Source: Chelatococcus reniformis (GTDB taxonomy: Bacteria > Pseudomonadota > Alphaproteobacteria > Rhizobiales > Beijerinckiaceae). Taken from it: a stretch of 64,000 nucleotides of DNA. Of the stretch, positions 1-8,803 are shown piece after piece. Position numbers and translations under genes: made by a program. Location of the stretch: contig NZ_BMGG01000001.1 in the NCBI RefSeq assembly GCF_014640075.1, positions 992,001 to 1,056,000 on the forward strand. Reading direction: 5' to 3'. The first letter of the stretch is position 1. Each line of letters starts with the position of its first letter. The notes beneath the pieces were generated by a model. The model worked only from the letters and a program-made list of their open reading frames with translations. It did no database searches and was not told the origin of the DNA.

Positions 1-121
1 GCTCCTCGGTCTTGGTCGCCGTCACGCTGATGGTGTCGAGCACGACGTCCTCGGCTCGGGCGGCCGTGATGGCGAGGACGGAGACCGAAATAAAGAGTGC
101 GGCGCCTGACCAGATGCGCAT
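1..121 (-). CDS. TonB-dependent heme/siderophore receptor, N-terminus only
   Basis: The minus-strand frame starts at ATG 121 and runs off the left edge, giving the first 40 residues. It begins with a signal peptide (hydrophobic core about residues 8-20, ending in TAARA) followed by LDTISVTATKTEE, the usual opening of the mature N-terminus and TonB-box region of outer-membrane TonB-dependent receptors. It is divergent from hemP-hmuTUV, so a heme or hemoglobin receptor (HmuR/BhuR type) is the natural inference. The plug and barrel are outside the window, so the substrate cannot be read from sequence. Confidence 0.75.
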   Translation of the reverse strand, partial: MRIWSGAALFISVSVLAITAARAEDVVLDTISVTATKTEE

Positions 122-394
122 GACGAGTAAGCCCCCAGCGGGTTCGATTTTTTGGTGTTTTGGCTGGCTGGCTTGAGGGCCCTGGGGAGCCCGCGTGGCT
201 GGCTGGCTATATTGTTGTCGCGCCGGCGCTCTAGAGCGCGGCTGTTTGCGTTCCCTAGATACTTGTCCTACTCAAGTCAAATCATTGGGAGGCGTAGTTT
301 TTAGGTCTTCTAAAGTGACAAATACATGCGTTGGTCGCCGTTCTTTAGAGCGGATCCAAGTTGTACTTTAGATTGGCTACAAAGAGTGGAACCG
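122..394. promoter_or_regulatory. Divergent control region between TonB receptor and hemP
   Basis: This is an AT-richer stretch than its surroundings. It holds an inverted repeat at 261-277 (arms ACTTG and CAAGT, 7-base spacer) and a second at 300-314 (arms TTTAG and CTAAA, 5-base spacer). Further TTTAGA half-sites lie near 344 and 366. In rhizobia such intergenic regions bind Fur-family Irr (ICE box, TTTAGAA-like halves) or RirA. The halves resemble an ICE box but the spacing does not match its 17-bp consensus, so the identity of the regulator is inference. Confidence 0.45.
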
Positions 395-577
395 ATGGAG
401 CAGCGGCCACGACCCCCGGCGACGACGGCGGCGCCCGCCGGCAAGGAGCCGACAGAACCTCGAATTATCGAGGCGCGGGAATTATTTACCGATGGCCGCG
501 AGGTCATCATCGTGCACAATGATGAACGCTACCGGCTGCGCGTGACCTCCAAAGGCAAGCTCATACTCACCAAATGA
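395..577 (+). CDS. hemP: Hemin uptake protein HemP/HmuP
   Basis: A 60-residue protein. The C-terminal half carries the HemP signature: a REL-FTDGREV stretch, HNDERYRLRVTS and the terminal GKLILTK. Family members are small cytoplasmic proteins; HmuP of Bradyrhizobium is a co-activator that works with Irr to switch on heme-uptake genes. ATG 395 was chosen because it gives the normal family length and has a purine-rich GAGTGGA stretch upstream; an in-frame ATG at 326 would add 23 atypical residues. The TGA stop overlaps the ATG proposed for hmuT, so the two are probably translationally coupled. Confidence 0.88.
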   Translation: MEQRPRPPATTAAPAGKEPTEPRIIEARELFTDGREVIIVHNDERYRLRVTSKGKLILTK

Positions 578-1593
578 ACCCGCGGGGGCGCCCCATGCGG
601 CCGCGCCGCCCTGCTTCCGGCACAGAGCGATCGATGACGAACAGCACCTCCAACTCCCGCACCGCGCCCCGCCGCTCCCGTCCGTGGAGGCGCTCCGACG
701 TCCTGAATCTCGGCAATTGTGACATTTGGATCACGACGCTCCGTGTCCTCTGCGCAGTGGCCTGGCTGCTGCCCGCCGCCGCCGCGGCGGACGAGGCCAA
801 GCGAATCGTGGTCGCCGGCGGCGCGCTGACCGAGATCCTGTACGACCTGGGTCTGGCCGATCGCATCGTCGGCGTCGACACCACCAGCCTTTATCCGGCC
901 GAGGCGACGAAGAAGCCGAACGTCGGCTACGTCCGCCAGCTTTCGGCCGAGGGCGTGCTGTCGCTGCAGCCCGATCTGGTCATCGCGCAGGAGGGCGCCG
1001 GGCCGCCCGACGCGCTGAAGCTCATCGAGCAGGCGGGCGTCAGGGTGGAGCGGATCACCGACCAGCCGACGCCCGAGGGCGTCGTCGAGCGCATCATCCG
1101 CGTCGGCGCTCTGACCGGTGAGGCGACGAAGGCCGAAGCACTCGCCCGGTCGACCCGCGAGCGCTTCGCCAAACTGGCCGAGGACCGCGGCAGCGCCGGC
1201 AAGCCGGTGCGCGCCATGTTCGTCATGAGCCTTCAGAACGGCCGGCCGCTGGTCGCCGGCCGCGGCACCGGCGCCGACGGCATGATCAAGCTCGCCGGCG
1301 GCGAGAATGTCGCCGACGCCTTCGAGGGCTACAAGCCGATGACGGAGGAGGCGGTCGTGGCTGCTGCGCCCGACGTGATCGTCATGATGGAGCGCCAGGG
1401 CCAGCCGCTGGCGCCGGCCGACGTCTTCAAGCAGCCGGCGCTGGGGGCGACACCCGCCGGCGAGAGCAAGCGCCTCGTCACCATGGAGGGCCTCTACCTC
1501 CTCGGCTTCGGGCCGCGGGCGCCGGAGGCGGCGCACGACCTGATGGTCGCGTTCTATCCCAAGCTCGCCGCGCCGCCGTCCGGCGCGAAATAG
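574..1593 (+). CDS. hmuT: Periplasmic heme-binding protein HmuT
   Basis: Substrate-binding component of the heme ABC importer, a class III (BtuF/TroA-like) periplasmic protein. A hydrophobic signal segment spans about residues 51-71 and ends PAAAAA. It is followed by RIVVAGGALTEILYDLGL, the standard first strand-helix of the fold. A tyrosine near residue 107 (TTSLYPAE) sits where the heme-iron ligand lies in HmuT/ShuT. The C-terminal lobe contains APDVIVMM. The start at 574 overlaps the hemP stop (ATGA), but about 50 residues before the signal segment is unusual, and ATG 634 is an equally possible start. No hmuS heme-degradase lies between hemP and hmuT, unlike many rhizobial operons. Confidence 0.9.
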   Translation: MNPRGRPMRPRRPASGTERSMTNSTSNSRTAPRRSRPWRRSDVLNLGNCDIWITTLRVLCAVAWLLPAAAAADEAKRIVVAGGALTEILYDLGLADRIVGVDTTSLYPAEATKKPNVGYVRQLSAEGVLSLQPDLVIAQEGAGPPDALKLIEQAGVRVERITDQPTPEGVVERIIRVGALTGEATKAEALARSTRERFAKLAEDRGSAGKPVRAMFVMSLQNGRPLVAGRGTGADGMIKLAGGENVADAFEGYKPMTEEAVVAAAPDVIVMMERQGQPLAPADVFKQPALGATPAGESKRLVTMEGLYLLGFGPRAPEAAHDLMVAFYPKLAAPPSGAK

Positions 1594-1625
1594 GCGCGGG
1601 GGCAGACGATGACCGGGATTGTCCG

Positions 1626-2714
1626 TTGACTTCTGCCGATGCGCTTCGCGCCGGGCCCGACGCGGGCGTGCGCCGTCCGGGCGCCATCCCGCTCCTCGCC
1701 GCGTTGGTGATGCTCTGCGCCGCCATCGCCGTGGTGTCGATGGGCGCGGGCGCCGTCTCGATCCCGCCCGGTCGCGTGGTGTCCATCATCGCCGGTTGGC
1801 TTGGCCTCGCCGACGCGCCGGCCAGCGCACGCGAGGCCTTGATCCTCTACGACATCCGGCTGCCCCGCACGGTCCTGGGCCTGATGGTCGGCGCCACGCT
1901 CGCGGTCTCCGGCGCGCTGATGCAGGGCCTGTTTCGCAACCCCCTGGCCGATCCGAGCCTGGTCGGCGTGTCGGCGGGCGCGGCGCTGGCGGCGGCGACC
2001 ACCATCGTCGTCGGTGATCGGCTGCTCGCCGCACTCGGCACCGGCGTGCCCTTTGCCCTGCTGCCGCTGGCCGCCTTCGCCGGTGGGCTGGTGACGACGC
2101 TGGCGCTCTATGTGATCGCGACGCGTGAAGGCCGCACGTCGGTGACGACCATGCTGCTGGCCGGTGTCGCCCTGGCGGCCCTCGCCGGCGCGCTGACCGG
2201 CCTGCTGGTCTATATCAGCGACGACCGCCAGCTGCGCGACTTGACCTTCTGGTCCCTCGGCAGCCTGGGCGGCGCCACCTGGGCCAAGGTCGTGGCCGTC
2301 GCTCCGGCTGTGGCGGCGGTCCTCGTCCTCATGCCGTTTCTGGCGCGAGGCCTCAATGCGCTGCTGCTGGGTGAGGCGGAGGCCTTTCACATCGGCATCG
2401 CCGTCGAGCGCGTGAAGACGGCGGCCATCCTCCTGACCGCGCTCGGGGTCGGCGCCGCGGTGGCGAGCTGCGGCACCATCGGCTTCATCGGCATCGTCGT
2501 GCCGCACCTGGTGCGCCTGGTCGCCGGGCCCGATCACCGCCTGCTGCTGCCGGCCAGCGCCCTGCTCGGCGGCGCGTTGCTGCTCGGCGCCGACATCCTG
2601 GCCCGCCTGCTGGTGGCCCCATCCGAGCTGCCGATCGGCATCCTCACGGCGGCCGTCGGTGCGCCGTTCTTCCTGTGGCTGCTGCTGCGGCGTGGCTTCG
2701 GGGCGCTGTCGTGA
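1626..2714 (+). CDS. hmuU: Heme ABC transporter permease HmuU
   Basis: FecCD-family inner-membrane permease of 362 residues, with the family's normal length and about ten membrane segments. Family hallmarks are RLPRTVLGLMVGA, GALMQGLFRNPLADPSLVG and GTIGFIGIVVPHLVR, the last close to the cytoplasmic loop that contacts the ATPase. The start is TTG 1626; the ATG at 1609 is closed by a stop after six codons and is not usable. The stop codon overlaps the GTG of hmuV, so translation is coupled. It forms the channel of the HmuTUV heme importer. Confidence 0.93.
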   Translation: MTSADALRAGPDAGVRRPGAIPLLAALVMLCAAIAVVSMGAGAVSIPPGRVVSIIAGWLGLADAPASAREALILYDIRLPRTVLGLMVGATLAVSGALMQGLFRNPLADPSLVGVSAGAALAAATTIVVGDRLLAALGTGVPFALLPLAAFAGGLVTTLALYVIATREGRTSVTTMLLAGVALAALAGALTGLLVYISDDRQLRDLTFWSLGSLGGATWAKVVAVAPAVAAVLVLMPFLARGLNALLLGEAEAFHIGIAVERVKTAAILLTALGVGAAVASCGTIGFIGIVVPHLVRLVAGPDHRLLLPASALLGGALLLGADILARLLVAPSELPIGILTAAVGAPFFLWLLLRRGFGALS

Positions 2715-3562
2715 CCCTGCTCACCCTCGATGCCGCATCCTACGCCGTCCGCGGGCGCAAACTCGTCGACGCGGTGGAGCTCGCGCTCGATCCGGGCGAG
2801 CTGCTGGTGGTCGTCGGGCCCAACGGGGCGGGCAAGTCCACCCTGGTCAAACTTGCCTGCGGCGAGCTCGCGCCGACCACCGGGCGCGTCCTCTGGGAGG
2901 GGCAGGAGCTCGGCCGCTGGCCGGCCTGGAGCCTGGCCGCTGCCCGGGCCGTGCTGCCGCAGGCCTCCGGCCTCGCCTTCCCCTTCACCGTCGGCGAGGT
3001 CGTGCGCCTCGGCCTCGACGTGGTCGGGCGGGCCCTGCCGGCACGGCGGCGGGAGGAGATGGTGCGCGATGCGCTCGCCCGGGGTGATGTCAGCCACCTC
3101 ACCGGACGCAGCTACCAAACGCTATCGGGCGGCGAACGCCAGCGCGTGCATTTCGCCCGGGCCGTGGCGCAGCTCGCGGCCGGCCGCCTGGCTGCCGGCG
3201 CGCCGCGGCGGCAGGCATTGTTTCTGGACGAGCCGACCGCCAGCCTCGACATCCACCATCAACTGCTGCTGATGCACGAGGCCCGCCGGCTGGCGCGGGA
3301 GGGCGTCGCGGTGCTGGCGGTGCTGCACGACCTCAACCTGGCGGCGGCGGTGGCCGACCGTGTCGTGCTGTTGCGCGGCGGCCAGCTCATCGCCGCCGGC
3401 AGACCCGAGGAGGCGCTGAGCGCGGCACGCATCCGCGAGGTGTTCGCGGTGGAGGCGGAGATCCTGCGCGGCGCCGCGGGAGAGGCGATCTACGCCTTCT
3501 CAATGACGGATCCGTCCGGTGACGGGCGGCTCAAGCCCGGCCGCAAGGACCCCGTGGGGTAG
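2711..3562 (+). CDS. hmuV: Heme ABC transporter ATP-binding protein HmuV
   Basis: A 283-residue ATPase. It has Walker A GPNGAGKST, signature LSGGERQRV, Walker B LFLDEPTAS and an H-loop histidine in LAVLHDLNLA. An insertion between signature and Walker B (AAGRLAAGAPRRQ) is also seen in other proteobacterial HmuV/BhuV proteins. GTG 2711 overlaps the hmuU stop and was chosen over an upstream in-frame ATG at 2675, which would lie inside hmuU. It drives heme transport from HmuT through HmuU. The gene ends 39 bases before convergent coaA. Confidence 0.94.
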   Translation: MTLLTLDAASYAVRGRKLVDAVELALDPGELLVVVGPNGAGKSTLVKLACGELAPTTGRVLWEGQELGRWPAWSLAAARAVLPQASGLAFPFTVGEVVRLGLDVVGRALPARRREEMVRDALARGDVSHLTGRSYQTLSGGERQRVHFARAVAQLAAGRLAAGAPRRQALFLDEPTASLDIHHQLLLMHEARRLAREGVAVLAVLHDLNLAAAVADRVVLLRGGQLIAAGRPEEALSAARIREVFAVEAEILRGAAGEAIYAFSMTDPSGDGRLKPGRKDPVG

Positions 3563-3601
3563 CCGTCGCCGCAGCCCGACGGCCCCATCCTGCCGTAGCG
3601 G

Positions 3602-4588
3602 CTACAGCCGTCGCAACGCCACCTCTTCGATGCGGTGGCTCTCGCCCTTGTGCAGGATCAGGCTGGCGCGCCGGCGCGTCGGCAGCACGTTGTCGCGCAG
3701 ATTGACGAGGTTGATGCGGCTCCACAGCCGCTCGGCCATCTGTAACGCCTCGCCCTCGCTCACCGAGGCGTATTTGCGGAAGTAGGATTGCGGGTCGCGG
3801 AAGGCGGTGTCGCGCAGCCGCATGAAGCGGCTGACATACCATTCGTGCAGCACGTCCTCGGCAGCGTCCAGGTAGACCGAGAAGTCGAAAAAGTCCGAGA
3901 CGAACGGGATGTCGCTGCCGTCGCGCGGCAGCCGCGCCGGCTGGAGCACGTTGAGGCCCTCGACGATGAGGATGTCCGGCCGGTCGACGACGGTCGTCTC
4001 GCCCGGCACCACGTCGTACACCAGATGCGAATAGACCGGCGCCGAGACATTGCGCTTGCCCGCCTTGATGTCGCCGAGGAAGCGCAGCAGCGTCTGCGTG
4101 TCGTAGCTCTCGGGAAAGCCCTTGCGCTCCATCAGACCCTGGCGCTCGAGCTCGGCGTTGGGATAGAGGAAGCCGTCGGTGGTGACGAGGTCGACCTTCG
4201 GCGTGTTGGGCCAGCGCGCCAGGAGCGCCTTCAGGATGCGTGCCGTGGTCGACTTGCCGACCGCCACCGAGCCGGCGATGCCGATGATGTAAGGCACCTT
4301 GCTTTCCTGCTCGGCCAGCAGGAAGCGTTGCGTTGCCTTGAACAGCCCCTGCGTCGCCGCGACGTAGAGCGACAGCAGGCGCGACAGCGGCAGGTAGATC
4401 GCGACGACCTCCTCGAGCGAGATCGGGTCGTTCAGCGATTGCAGCCGCATCACCTCCTCGCCGGTCAGGGTGAGCGGCGTGTCGGCGCGCAGCTTCGCCC
4501 AGTCCTCGCGGCGGAAGACGCGGAAGGGCGACAGATGCGCTTCCAGCGTCGGCATGGGGTTCAGGGCGTCGGTGAGCATATGGTTCAT
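3602..4588 (-). CDS. coaA: Type I pantothenate kinase
   Basis: Phosphorylates pantothenate to 4'-phosphopantothenate, the first step of coenzyme A synthesis, in the cytoplasm. The 328 residues match bacterial type I (prokaryotic) PanK. The P-loop is [12 protein letters not shown] at about residues 101-112. DGFLYPN, the KGFPESYD motif and IVEGLNVLQ are family-specific. It is the last gene of the hisBHAFE-coaA transcription unit, 19 bases after hisE, an arrangement common in Hyphomicrobiales. Confidence 0.96.
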   Translation of the reverse strand: MNHMLTDALNPMPTLEAHLSPFRVFRREDWAKLRADTPLTLTGEEVMRLQSLNDPISLEEVVAIYLPLSRLLSLYVAATQGLFKATQRFLLAEQESKVPYIIGIAGSVAVGKSTTARILKALLARWPNTPKVDLVTTDGFLYPNAELERQGLMERKGFPESYDTQTLLRFLGDIKAGKRNVSAPVYSHLVYDVVPGETTVVDRPDILIVEGLNVLQPARLPRDGSDIPFVSDFFDFSVYLDAAEDVLHEWYVSRFMRLRDTAFRDPQSYFRKYASVSEGEALQMAERLWSRINLVNLRDNVLPTRRRASLILHKGESHRIEEVALRRL

Positions 4589-4607
4589 GGCAGATCTCTG
4601 CCTCCCA

Positions 4608-4928
4608 TCAGGAGCGGCGAGAAGCCTTTTCGTCCAGACCTGATTGTGCGGTGCGACGATTTAGTTCGTCCATGACGTCCCGCAAGGGAATGCCGGCGCC
4701 GTGCAGCACGACGAGCAGATGGTAGAGCACGTCGGCGGCTTCCGCGGTCAGGCCGACCCGGTCTCCGGTCGCCGCCGCCAGCGCCGCCTCCACGCCCTCC
4801 TCGCCGAGCTTCTTGGCCGCCTTGAGCGGGCCGCCGGCGAGCAGCTTCGCCGTGTAGGAGGTGTCCGGGCTGGCGTCCGCTCGCTGGGCCACGATGCGCG
4901 CCAGGTCGTCGAGGGAGAAGGTGCTCAT
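4608..4928 (-). CDS. hisE: Phosphoribosyl-ATP pyrophosphohydrolase HisE
   Basis: Hydrolyses phosphoribosyl-ATP to phosphoribosyl-AMP, the second step of histidine synthesis. At 106 residues it is a stand-alone HisE of the MazG-like fold; in enterobacteria this activity is fused to HisI. Conserved metal-binding acidic helices are visible in [14 protein letters not shown] and [12 protein letters not shown]. One base separates it from hisF upstream, so the two are co-transcribed. HisI, HisG and HisD are not in the window. Confidence 0.96.
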   Translation of the reverse strand: MSTFSLDDLARIVAQRADASPDTSYTAKLLAGGPLKAAKKLGEEGVEAALAAATGDRVGLTAEAADVLYHLLVVLHGAGIPLRDVMDELNRRTAQSGLDEKASRRS

Positions 4929-4929
4929 C

Positions 4930-5703
4930 TCATGCCATCCGCATGGGCAGGCCGGCGTCTGCCATATAGGCTTTGGCTTCGCCGATGGTGTGCTCGCCGA
5001 AATGGAAGATCGAGGCGGCGAGCACCGCGCTGGCGCGGCCGTCGCGCACGCCGTCGACCAGGTGCTGGAGTGACCCCACCCCGCCGGAGGCGATCACCGG
5101 CACCGGCACCGCTTCGGCGATGGCGCTCATCAGCGCCAGATCGTAGCCGGCCTTGGTGCCGTCCCGGTCCATCGAGGTGACCAGCAATTCGCCGGCGCCG
5201 AGCTCGACCACCTCGGTGGCGAAATCGATGGCGTCCAGCCCCGTCGCCTGGCGACCGCCGTGGGTGAAGATCTCCCAGCGCTCCGGCTCGTCGCCGATCG
5301 ACACCATCTTGGCGTCGATCGCGACGACGATGCACTGGTCGCCGAACTTCTCGGCCGCTTCCTTGACGAAGCGCCGGTTGGTCACCGCGGCGGTGTTGAT
5401 CGACACCTTGTCGGCCCCCGCCAGCAGCAGCCGGCGGATGTCCTCCACCGTGCGCACGCCGCCGCCCACTGTCAGCGGCATGAAGCAGGCCTCCGCCGTG
5501 CGCGTCACCACGTCGAGCAGCGTGGCGCGGGCCTCGTGGCTGGCGGTTATGTCGAGGAAGCAGAGCTCGTCCGCGCCGGCGGCATCGTAGGCCTTCGCCG
5601 CCTCCACCGGGTCGCCGGCATCGACGAGGTCGAGGAACTTGACGCCCTTGACGACGCGGCCGTCCTTGACGTCGAGGCAGGGAATGATGCGGACCTTCAA
5701 CAT
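4930..5703 (-). CDS. hisF: Imidazole glycerol phosphate synthase subunit HisF
   Basis: Cyclase subunit of IGP synthase. It uses ammonia delivered by HisH to convert PRFAR to IGP and AICAR. It is a TIM barrel of 257 residues with the catalytic aspartate near position 11 ([15 protein letters not shown]) and the second in VVAIDAK near 130. The phosphate-binding loops [10 protein letters not shown] and VIASGGVGS are intact. It is encoded 12 bases after hisA; the partner hisH lies two genes upstream in the same unit. Confidence 0.97.
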   Translation of the reverse strand: MLKVRIIPCLDVKDGRVVKGVKFLDLVDAGDPVEAAKAYDAAGADELCFLDITASHEARATLLDVVTRTAEACFMPLTVGGGVRTVEDIRRLLLAGADKVSINTAAVTNRRFVKEAAEKFGDQCIVVAIDAKMVSIGDEPERWEIFTHGGRQATGLDAIDFATEVVELGAGELLVTSMDRDGTKAGYDLALMSAIAEAVPVPVIASGGVGSLQHLVDGVRDGRASAVLAASIFHFGEHTIGEAKAYMADAGLPMRMA

Positions 5704-5715
5704 CGTGGACCTCGG

Positions 5716-6471
5716 TTAGGCAGGGCTCGCGGCCCGCGCGGCGATCAGCGCCAGCGCCTCGGCCGGGTCGAGCCGCCCGTCATAGAGGGCGCGGCCGGAG
5801 ATGGCTCCTTCCAGAATGGCGCAGTCGGGCTGCGTCAGCCGCCGCACGTCCTCGATCGAGGCCAGCCCGCCGGATGCGATCACCGGAATGCTGACCGTGT
5901 GGGCCAGCTTCAGGGTGGACTCGATGTTGAGCCCGCGCATGGCGCCGTCGCGGCTGATGTCGGTGAAGACGAGCGCGGCGACGCCGGCGTCCTCAAAGGC
6001 GAGGCCGAGGTCCTCGGCGTTCATCTCCGACAGCCGCGCCCAGCCCTCGACGGCGACGCGCCCGTCGCGCGCGTCGATGCCGACGGCGATCCGGCCCGGG
6101 TGCCGGCGGGCCGCTTCGCGCACGAAGGCGGGATCGCGCACCGCGGCGGTGCCGATGATGACGCGGTGGACGCCCTTGGCGAGCCAGGCGTCCACCGTGC
6201 GCATGTCGCGGATGCCGCCGCCGAGCTGCACGGACATGGTCGGCACGCGCGCGAGGATGGCGTCCACCGCCGCGGCGTTGACGGGACGGCCGGCGAAGGC
6301 GCCGTCGAGATCGACGATATGCAGCCAGGCGAAGCCCTGATCCCGGAACGCCTCCGACTGCCCGGCCGGGTCCTCGTTGAACACCGTCGCCTGGCTCATG
6401 TCGCCCTGCACGAGCCGCACGCAGCGGCCCTCCTTCAGGTCGATCGCGGGAAACAGGATCACGGTTGCCAC
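5716..6471 (-). CDS. hisA: ProFAR isomerase HisA
   Basis: Catalyses the Amadori rearrangement of ProFAR to PRFAR. It is a TIM barrel of 251 residues. The catalytic aspartate of the first half is in [14 protein letters not shown] near residue 10; the second-half aspartate is in VFTDISRDG. Phosphate loops QLGGGIRD and VIASGGLAS are present. The start overlaps the end of hisH by 13 bases, so translation is probably coupled. Confidence 0.97.
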   Translation of the reverse strand: MATVILFPAIDLKEGRCVRLVQGDMSQATVFNEDPAGQSEAFRDQGFAWLHIVDLDGAFAGRPVNAAAVDAILARVPTMSVQLGGGIRDMRTVDAWLAKGVHRVIIGTAAVRDPAFVREAARRHPGRIAVGIDARDGRVAVEGWARLSEMNAEDLGLAFEDAGVAALVFTDISRDGAMRGLNIESTLKLAHTVSIPVIASGGLASIEDVRRLTQPDCAILEGAISGRALYDGRLDPAEALALIAARAASPA

Positions 6472-7109
6472 CTGAGGAAGTTGGCGAGGAGAGCAAGACC
6501 CAGGGTCTGGCTCTTCTCGGGATGGAACTGGCTGCCGGCCATGTTGTCGCGGGCGACGAGCGCCGTGATCGGACCGCCGTAGTCGGTCACCGCCACCAGA
6601 TCGGCGGACGCCGCCGGCGTGAGCGCGTAAGAGTGCACGAAATAGGCGTTGAGGCCCCCACGGCCGAGCGCGATGCCAGCGAGCAACGGGTGCTCGCGCC
6701 GAGGCTCCAGATCGTTCCAGCCCATGTGCGGGATCTTCAGGTCGGGCTCGTCGGGCGCGATCGGCGCCACGTCGCCGGCGATCCAGTCAAGGCCGGCCGT
6801 CGTCTCGTATTCGAGGCCGCGGGTGGCCATCAACTGCATGCCGACGCAGATGCCGAAGAACGGCCGGCCGCGCCCGTGGACCGCATCGGTCATGGCCTCG
6901 ATCATGCCCGGCACCGCATCCAAGCCGCGCCGGCAGTCGGCGAAGGCGCCGACACCCGGCAGCACGATGCGCTCGGCCGCGCGAACCCGCTCGGGATCGG
7001 AGGTGACCTCGATGGTCGCGGTGAGATCAGCCTCGCGAGCGGCGCGCTCGAGCGCCTTGTGCGCGGAGTGCAGGTTGCCGGAACCGTAGTCGATGATCGC
7101 GACGGTCAT
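6459..7109 (-). CDS. hisH: Imidazole glycerol phosphate synthase glutaminase subunit HisH
   Basis: Class I glutamine amidotransferase that supplies ammonia to HisF. The nucleophile cysteine is about residue 88 in [11 protein letters not shown], and the His-Glu pair of the triad is in SQFHPEKSQ near the C-terminus. The oxyanion-strand region PGVGAF is present. The 216 residues match stand-alone HisH. It overlaps the preceding DUF2628 gene by four bases. Confidence 0.97.
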   Translation of the reverse strand: MTVAIIDYGSGNLHSAHKALERAAREADLTATIEVTSDPERVRAAERIVLPGVGAFADCRRGLDAVPGMIEAMTDAVHGRGRPFFGICVGMQLMATRGLEYETTAGLDWIAGDVAPIAPDEPDLKIPHMGWNDLEPRREHPLLAGIALGRGGLNAYFVHSYALTPAASADLVAVTDYGGPITALVARDNMAGSQFHPEKSQTLGLALLANFLRWQP

Positions 7110-7594
7110 CGGCCGCCTCCCGGTTCGGGGAACAGGCCGACGACCGGCCCCGGCGCGGAGACGCGCGGCGTCGGGCTCGCGGACCGTGGTGCCGCTACGG
7201 CCTGGGCCTCGCCGGCAAGCCAGCGGGCGAACAGCTTGGTCTCCGCGCCCGCCCGGCTGCGGTCGAGCACCGCGTCGACCGCGGCGAAGCCGCGTCGTTG
7301 CAGCGTCCAGCCACGGATTTGGTTGGCCTCCAGCGCGAAGAAGACGACGAGGGCCAGATGCGCCAGGCTGGCGGCCGAGCGGTCGACGTCGAGCAGGTAG
7401 CAGGCGAGGCTAAGGGCGGCGCCGGCCGCGAGCACGGCCAGCGTGCCGAGCCAGAGCCGGTGCCAGATGAACCAGAGCAGGGGGAACAGCACCGCCCACC
7501 AGGCGATGCCGTCCTTCACCACCTCGGCCCGCTTGAGTGCCGCGGCATTGCCGGGCTGGGCATCCTCGGGCACGTAGAGCACATACGGAGTCAT
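7106..7594 (-). CDS. DUF2628 membrane protein of the his operon
   Basis: A 162-residue integral membrane protein of the DUF2628 family. The N-terminus contains the family's typical soluble start (YVLYVPED) and a membrane section of two to three helices (residues about 30-65 and 70-90). The C-terminal part is soluble and rich in Pro and Ala. Members are embedded in his operons of Hyphomicrobiales between hisB and hisH, but no function is established. The four-base overlap with hisH indicates coupled translation. I do not assign a role. Confidence 0.85.
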   Translation of the reverse strand: MTPYVLYVPEDAQPGNAAALKRAEVVKDGIAWWAVLFPLLWFIWHRLWLGTLAVLAAGAALSLACYLLDVDRSAASLAHLALVVFFALEANQIRGWTLQRRGFAAVDAVLDRSRAGAETKLFARWLAGEAQAVAAPRSASPTPRVSAPGPVVGLFPEPGGGR

Positions 7595-7615
7595 CGGCGC
7601 AGATCCCGGGGTGGC

Positions 7616-7721
7616 CTAGAGCGCGATGATTCGTCTGCGAGACATCATCCCACTCCAAGCTGTCGTCTTGAGCATCATAGTCTCCAAAAACCGGCGTCCA
7701 CTTCTTGGGATGATGCCCTAG
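7616..7721. repeat. CTAG-bounded palindromic element, copy 1
   Basis: A 106-bp element with CTAG at both edges (7616-7619 and 7718-7721). Its core is an inverted repeat with arms GCATCAT (7672-7678) and ATGATGC (7710-7716) around CCGGCGTCCACTT. The core motif recurs near 41910, 59008, 54826 and, inverted, 35150. The right-hand CTAG supplies the TAG stop codon of hisB. A repeat with this CCGG-TCCACTT core and CTAG edge is widespread in Hyphomicrobiales intergenic DNA, by my recollection. Confidence 0.7.
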
Positions 7722-8305
7722 AGCGAGCCCTTGGTGGACGGCACCCGACTGCCCTCGCGAGCGTCGATCGCAACGGCCTTGCGGAGCCCGCGCGCCAGCC
7801 CCTTGAAGCAGCTCTCCGCTATATGGTGATTGTTCTCGCCATACAGCGTCTCCACGTGCAGCGTGACGCCGGCGTTGATGGCGAAGGCCTGGAAGAACTC
7901 GCGCACCAGCTCGGTGTCGAAGTCGCCGATCTTGGCCGCGCTGAACGACGTGCGGAACACCAGGAAGGGCCGCCCCGAGATGTCGACGGCAATGCGACTC
8001 AGGGTTTCGTCCATGGGCAAGTGCACGTCCGCGTAGCGGGTGATGCCGCGCTTGTCGCCCAGCGCCTGGCGGAACGCCTGGCCCAGCGCGATGCCGCAGT
8101 CCTCCACCGTGTGGTGCTGGTCGATGTGCAGATCGCCCGTCGCCTTGAGCGTCAGGTCGAACAGGCCGTGGCGGGCGAACAGGTCGAGCATGTGGTCGAA
8201 GAAGCCCACGCCTGTTGCGATCTCGGCCGTGCCCGAGCCATCCAGATCGAGGCGCACCGCAATGTCGGTCTCTGATGTCCCGCGCGCTATCTCGCCCACA
8301 CGCAT
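7718..8305 (-). CDS. hisB: Imidazoleglycerol-phosphate dehydratase HisB
   Basis: Dehydrates IGP to imidazole-acetol phosphate. It is a 195-residue monofunctional enzyme without the phosphatase domain fused in enterobacteria. Manganese-binding histidine motifs are intact: [21 protein letters not shown] and [20 protein letters not shown] 8305 ([10 protein letters not shown]) was chosen because it gives the family length; the frame stays open upstream to 8425, but that part is repeat-derived. It heads the his unit. The TAG stop sits in the edge of a repeat element. Confidence 0.96.
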   Translation of the reverse strand: MRVGEIARGTSETDIAVRLDLDGSGTAEIATGVGFFDHMLDLFARHGLFDLTLKATGDLHIDQHHTVEDCGIALGQAFRQALGDKRGITRYADVHLPMDETLSRIAVDISGRPFLVFRTSFSAAKIGDFDTELVREFFQAFAINAGVTLHVETLYGENNHHIAESCFKGLARGLRKAVAIDAREGSRVPSTKGSL

Positions 8306-8803
8306 GTGCTCAACTCCCAGGAACACGCCTCGGCCATCGGATCTGGCCATCCCATTGCGGAGACACGCTCCAACTCCCTGGATCCGGAGCTTCGTAGCGA
8401 TCGGGTGATTCCACCCGATGGCCAAGCGCTCCGGCCGCCGGCCGCCGCGACGCCGACCGTCCCACGCCGTTCTTAGAGTGAATCCGCGCTGGATGGAATG
8501 TGGAGTTGGCGCAAAACCGCCCCCACTTCAACGGCTTGGGAACAGCCACCGCGCACCCCCGCTGCCGGCCTCTACCCTCGGCGATCCCTGAAGCGCCTCG
8601 CGATCCTGCCATGCCGGCCCATCCGCCCGGCCCACCGCGCCGCGTTCGTGCCGCTGCCCAAGCAAGCGCCGGCCGCCCGGCAGCGGTCGCATGAATGTGC
8701 GCTGGGGCCAGAGGATGATCCCAAGGGAGCCCCTCGGTGCGGGGTCGGATCATGCTCAGACAACGACCTTGCACGGCGTGCTTCGAAGAAGAATCACGCC
8801 GCT
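8306..8803. other. 498-bp intergenic region upstream of hisB
   Basis: No convincing gene is present. The part next to hisB must contain the his operon promoter, which I could not pin down. A nested palindrome lies at 8384-8434. The rest is ordinary GC-rich spacer with short frames lacking similarity or ribosome-binding sites. In many relatives hslV sits just here, divergent from hisB; in this genome it is about 22 kb away. Confidence 0.6.
8384..8434. repeat. Nested palindromic repeat (AAGCGCTCC family)
   Basis: Outer arms are CCGGAGC (8384-8390) and GCTCCGG (8428-8434). Inner arms are ATCGGGTG (8400-8407) and CACCCGAT (8412-8419) with a four-base loop. Similar structures ending in AAGCGCTC or AAGGCGCTCC lie at 25921-25955, 33685-33733, 41772-41805 and near 57665-57695 and 60632-60676. 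Confidence 0.7.

Noticed and set aside
300-314. Irr ICE box upstream of hemP
   Set aside because: The halves resemble it, but the spacing is shorter than the 17-bp consensus. It was kept only as a general candidate operator.
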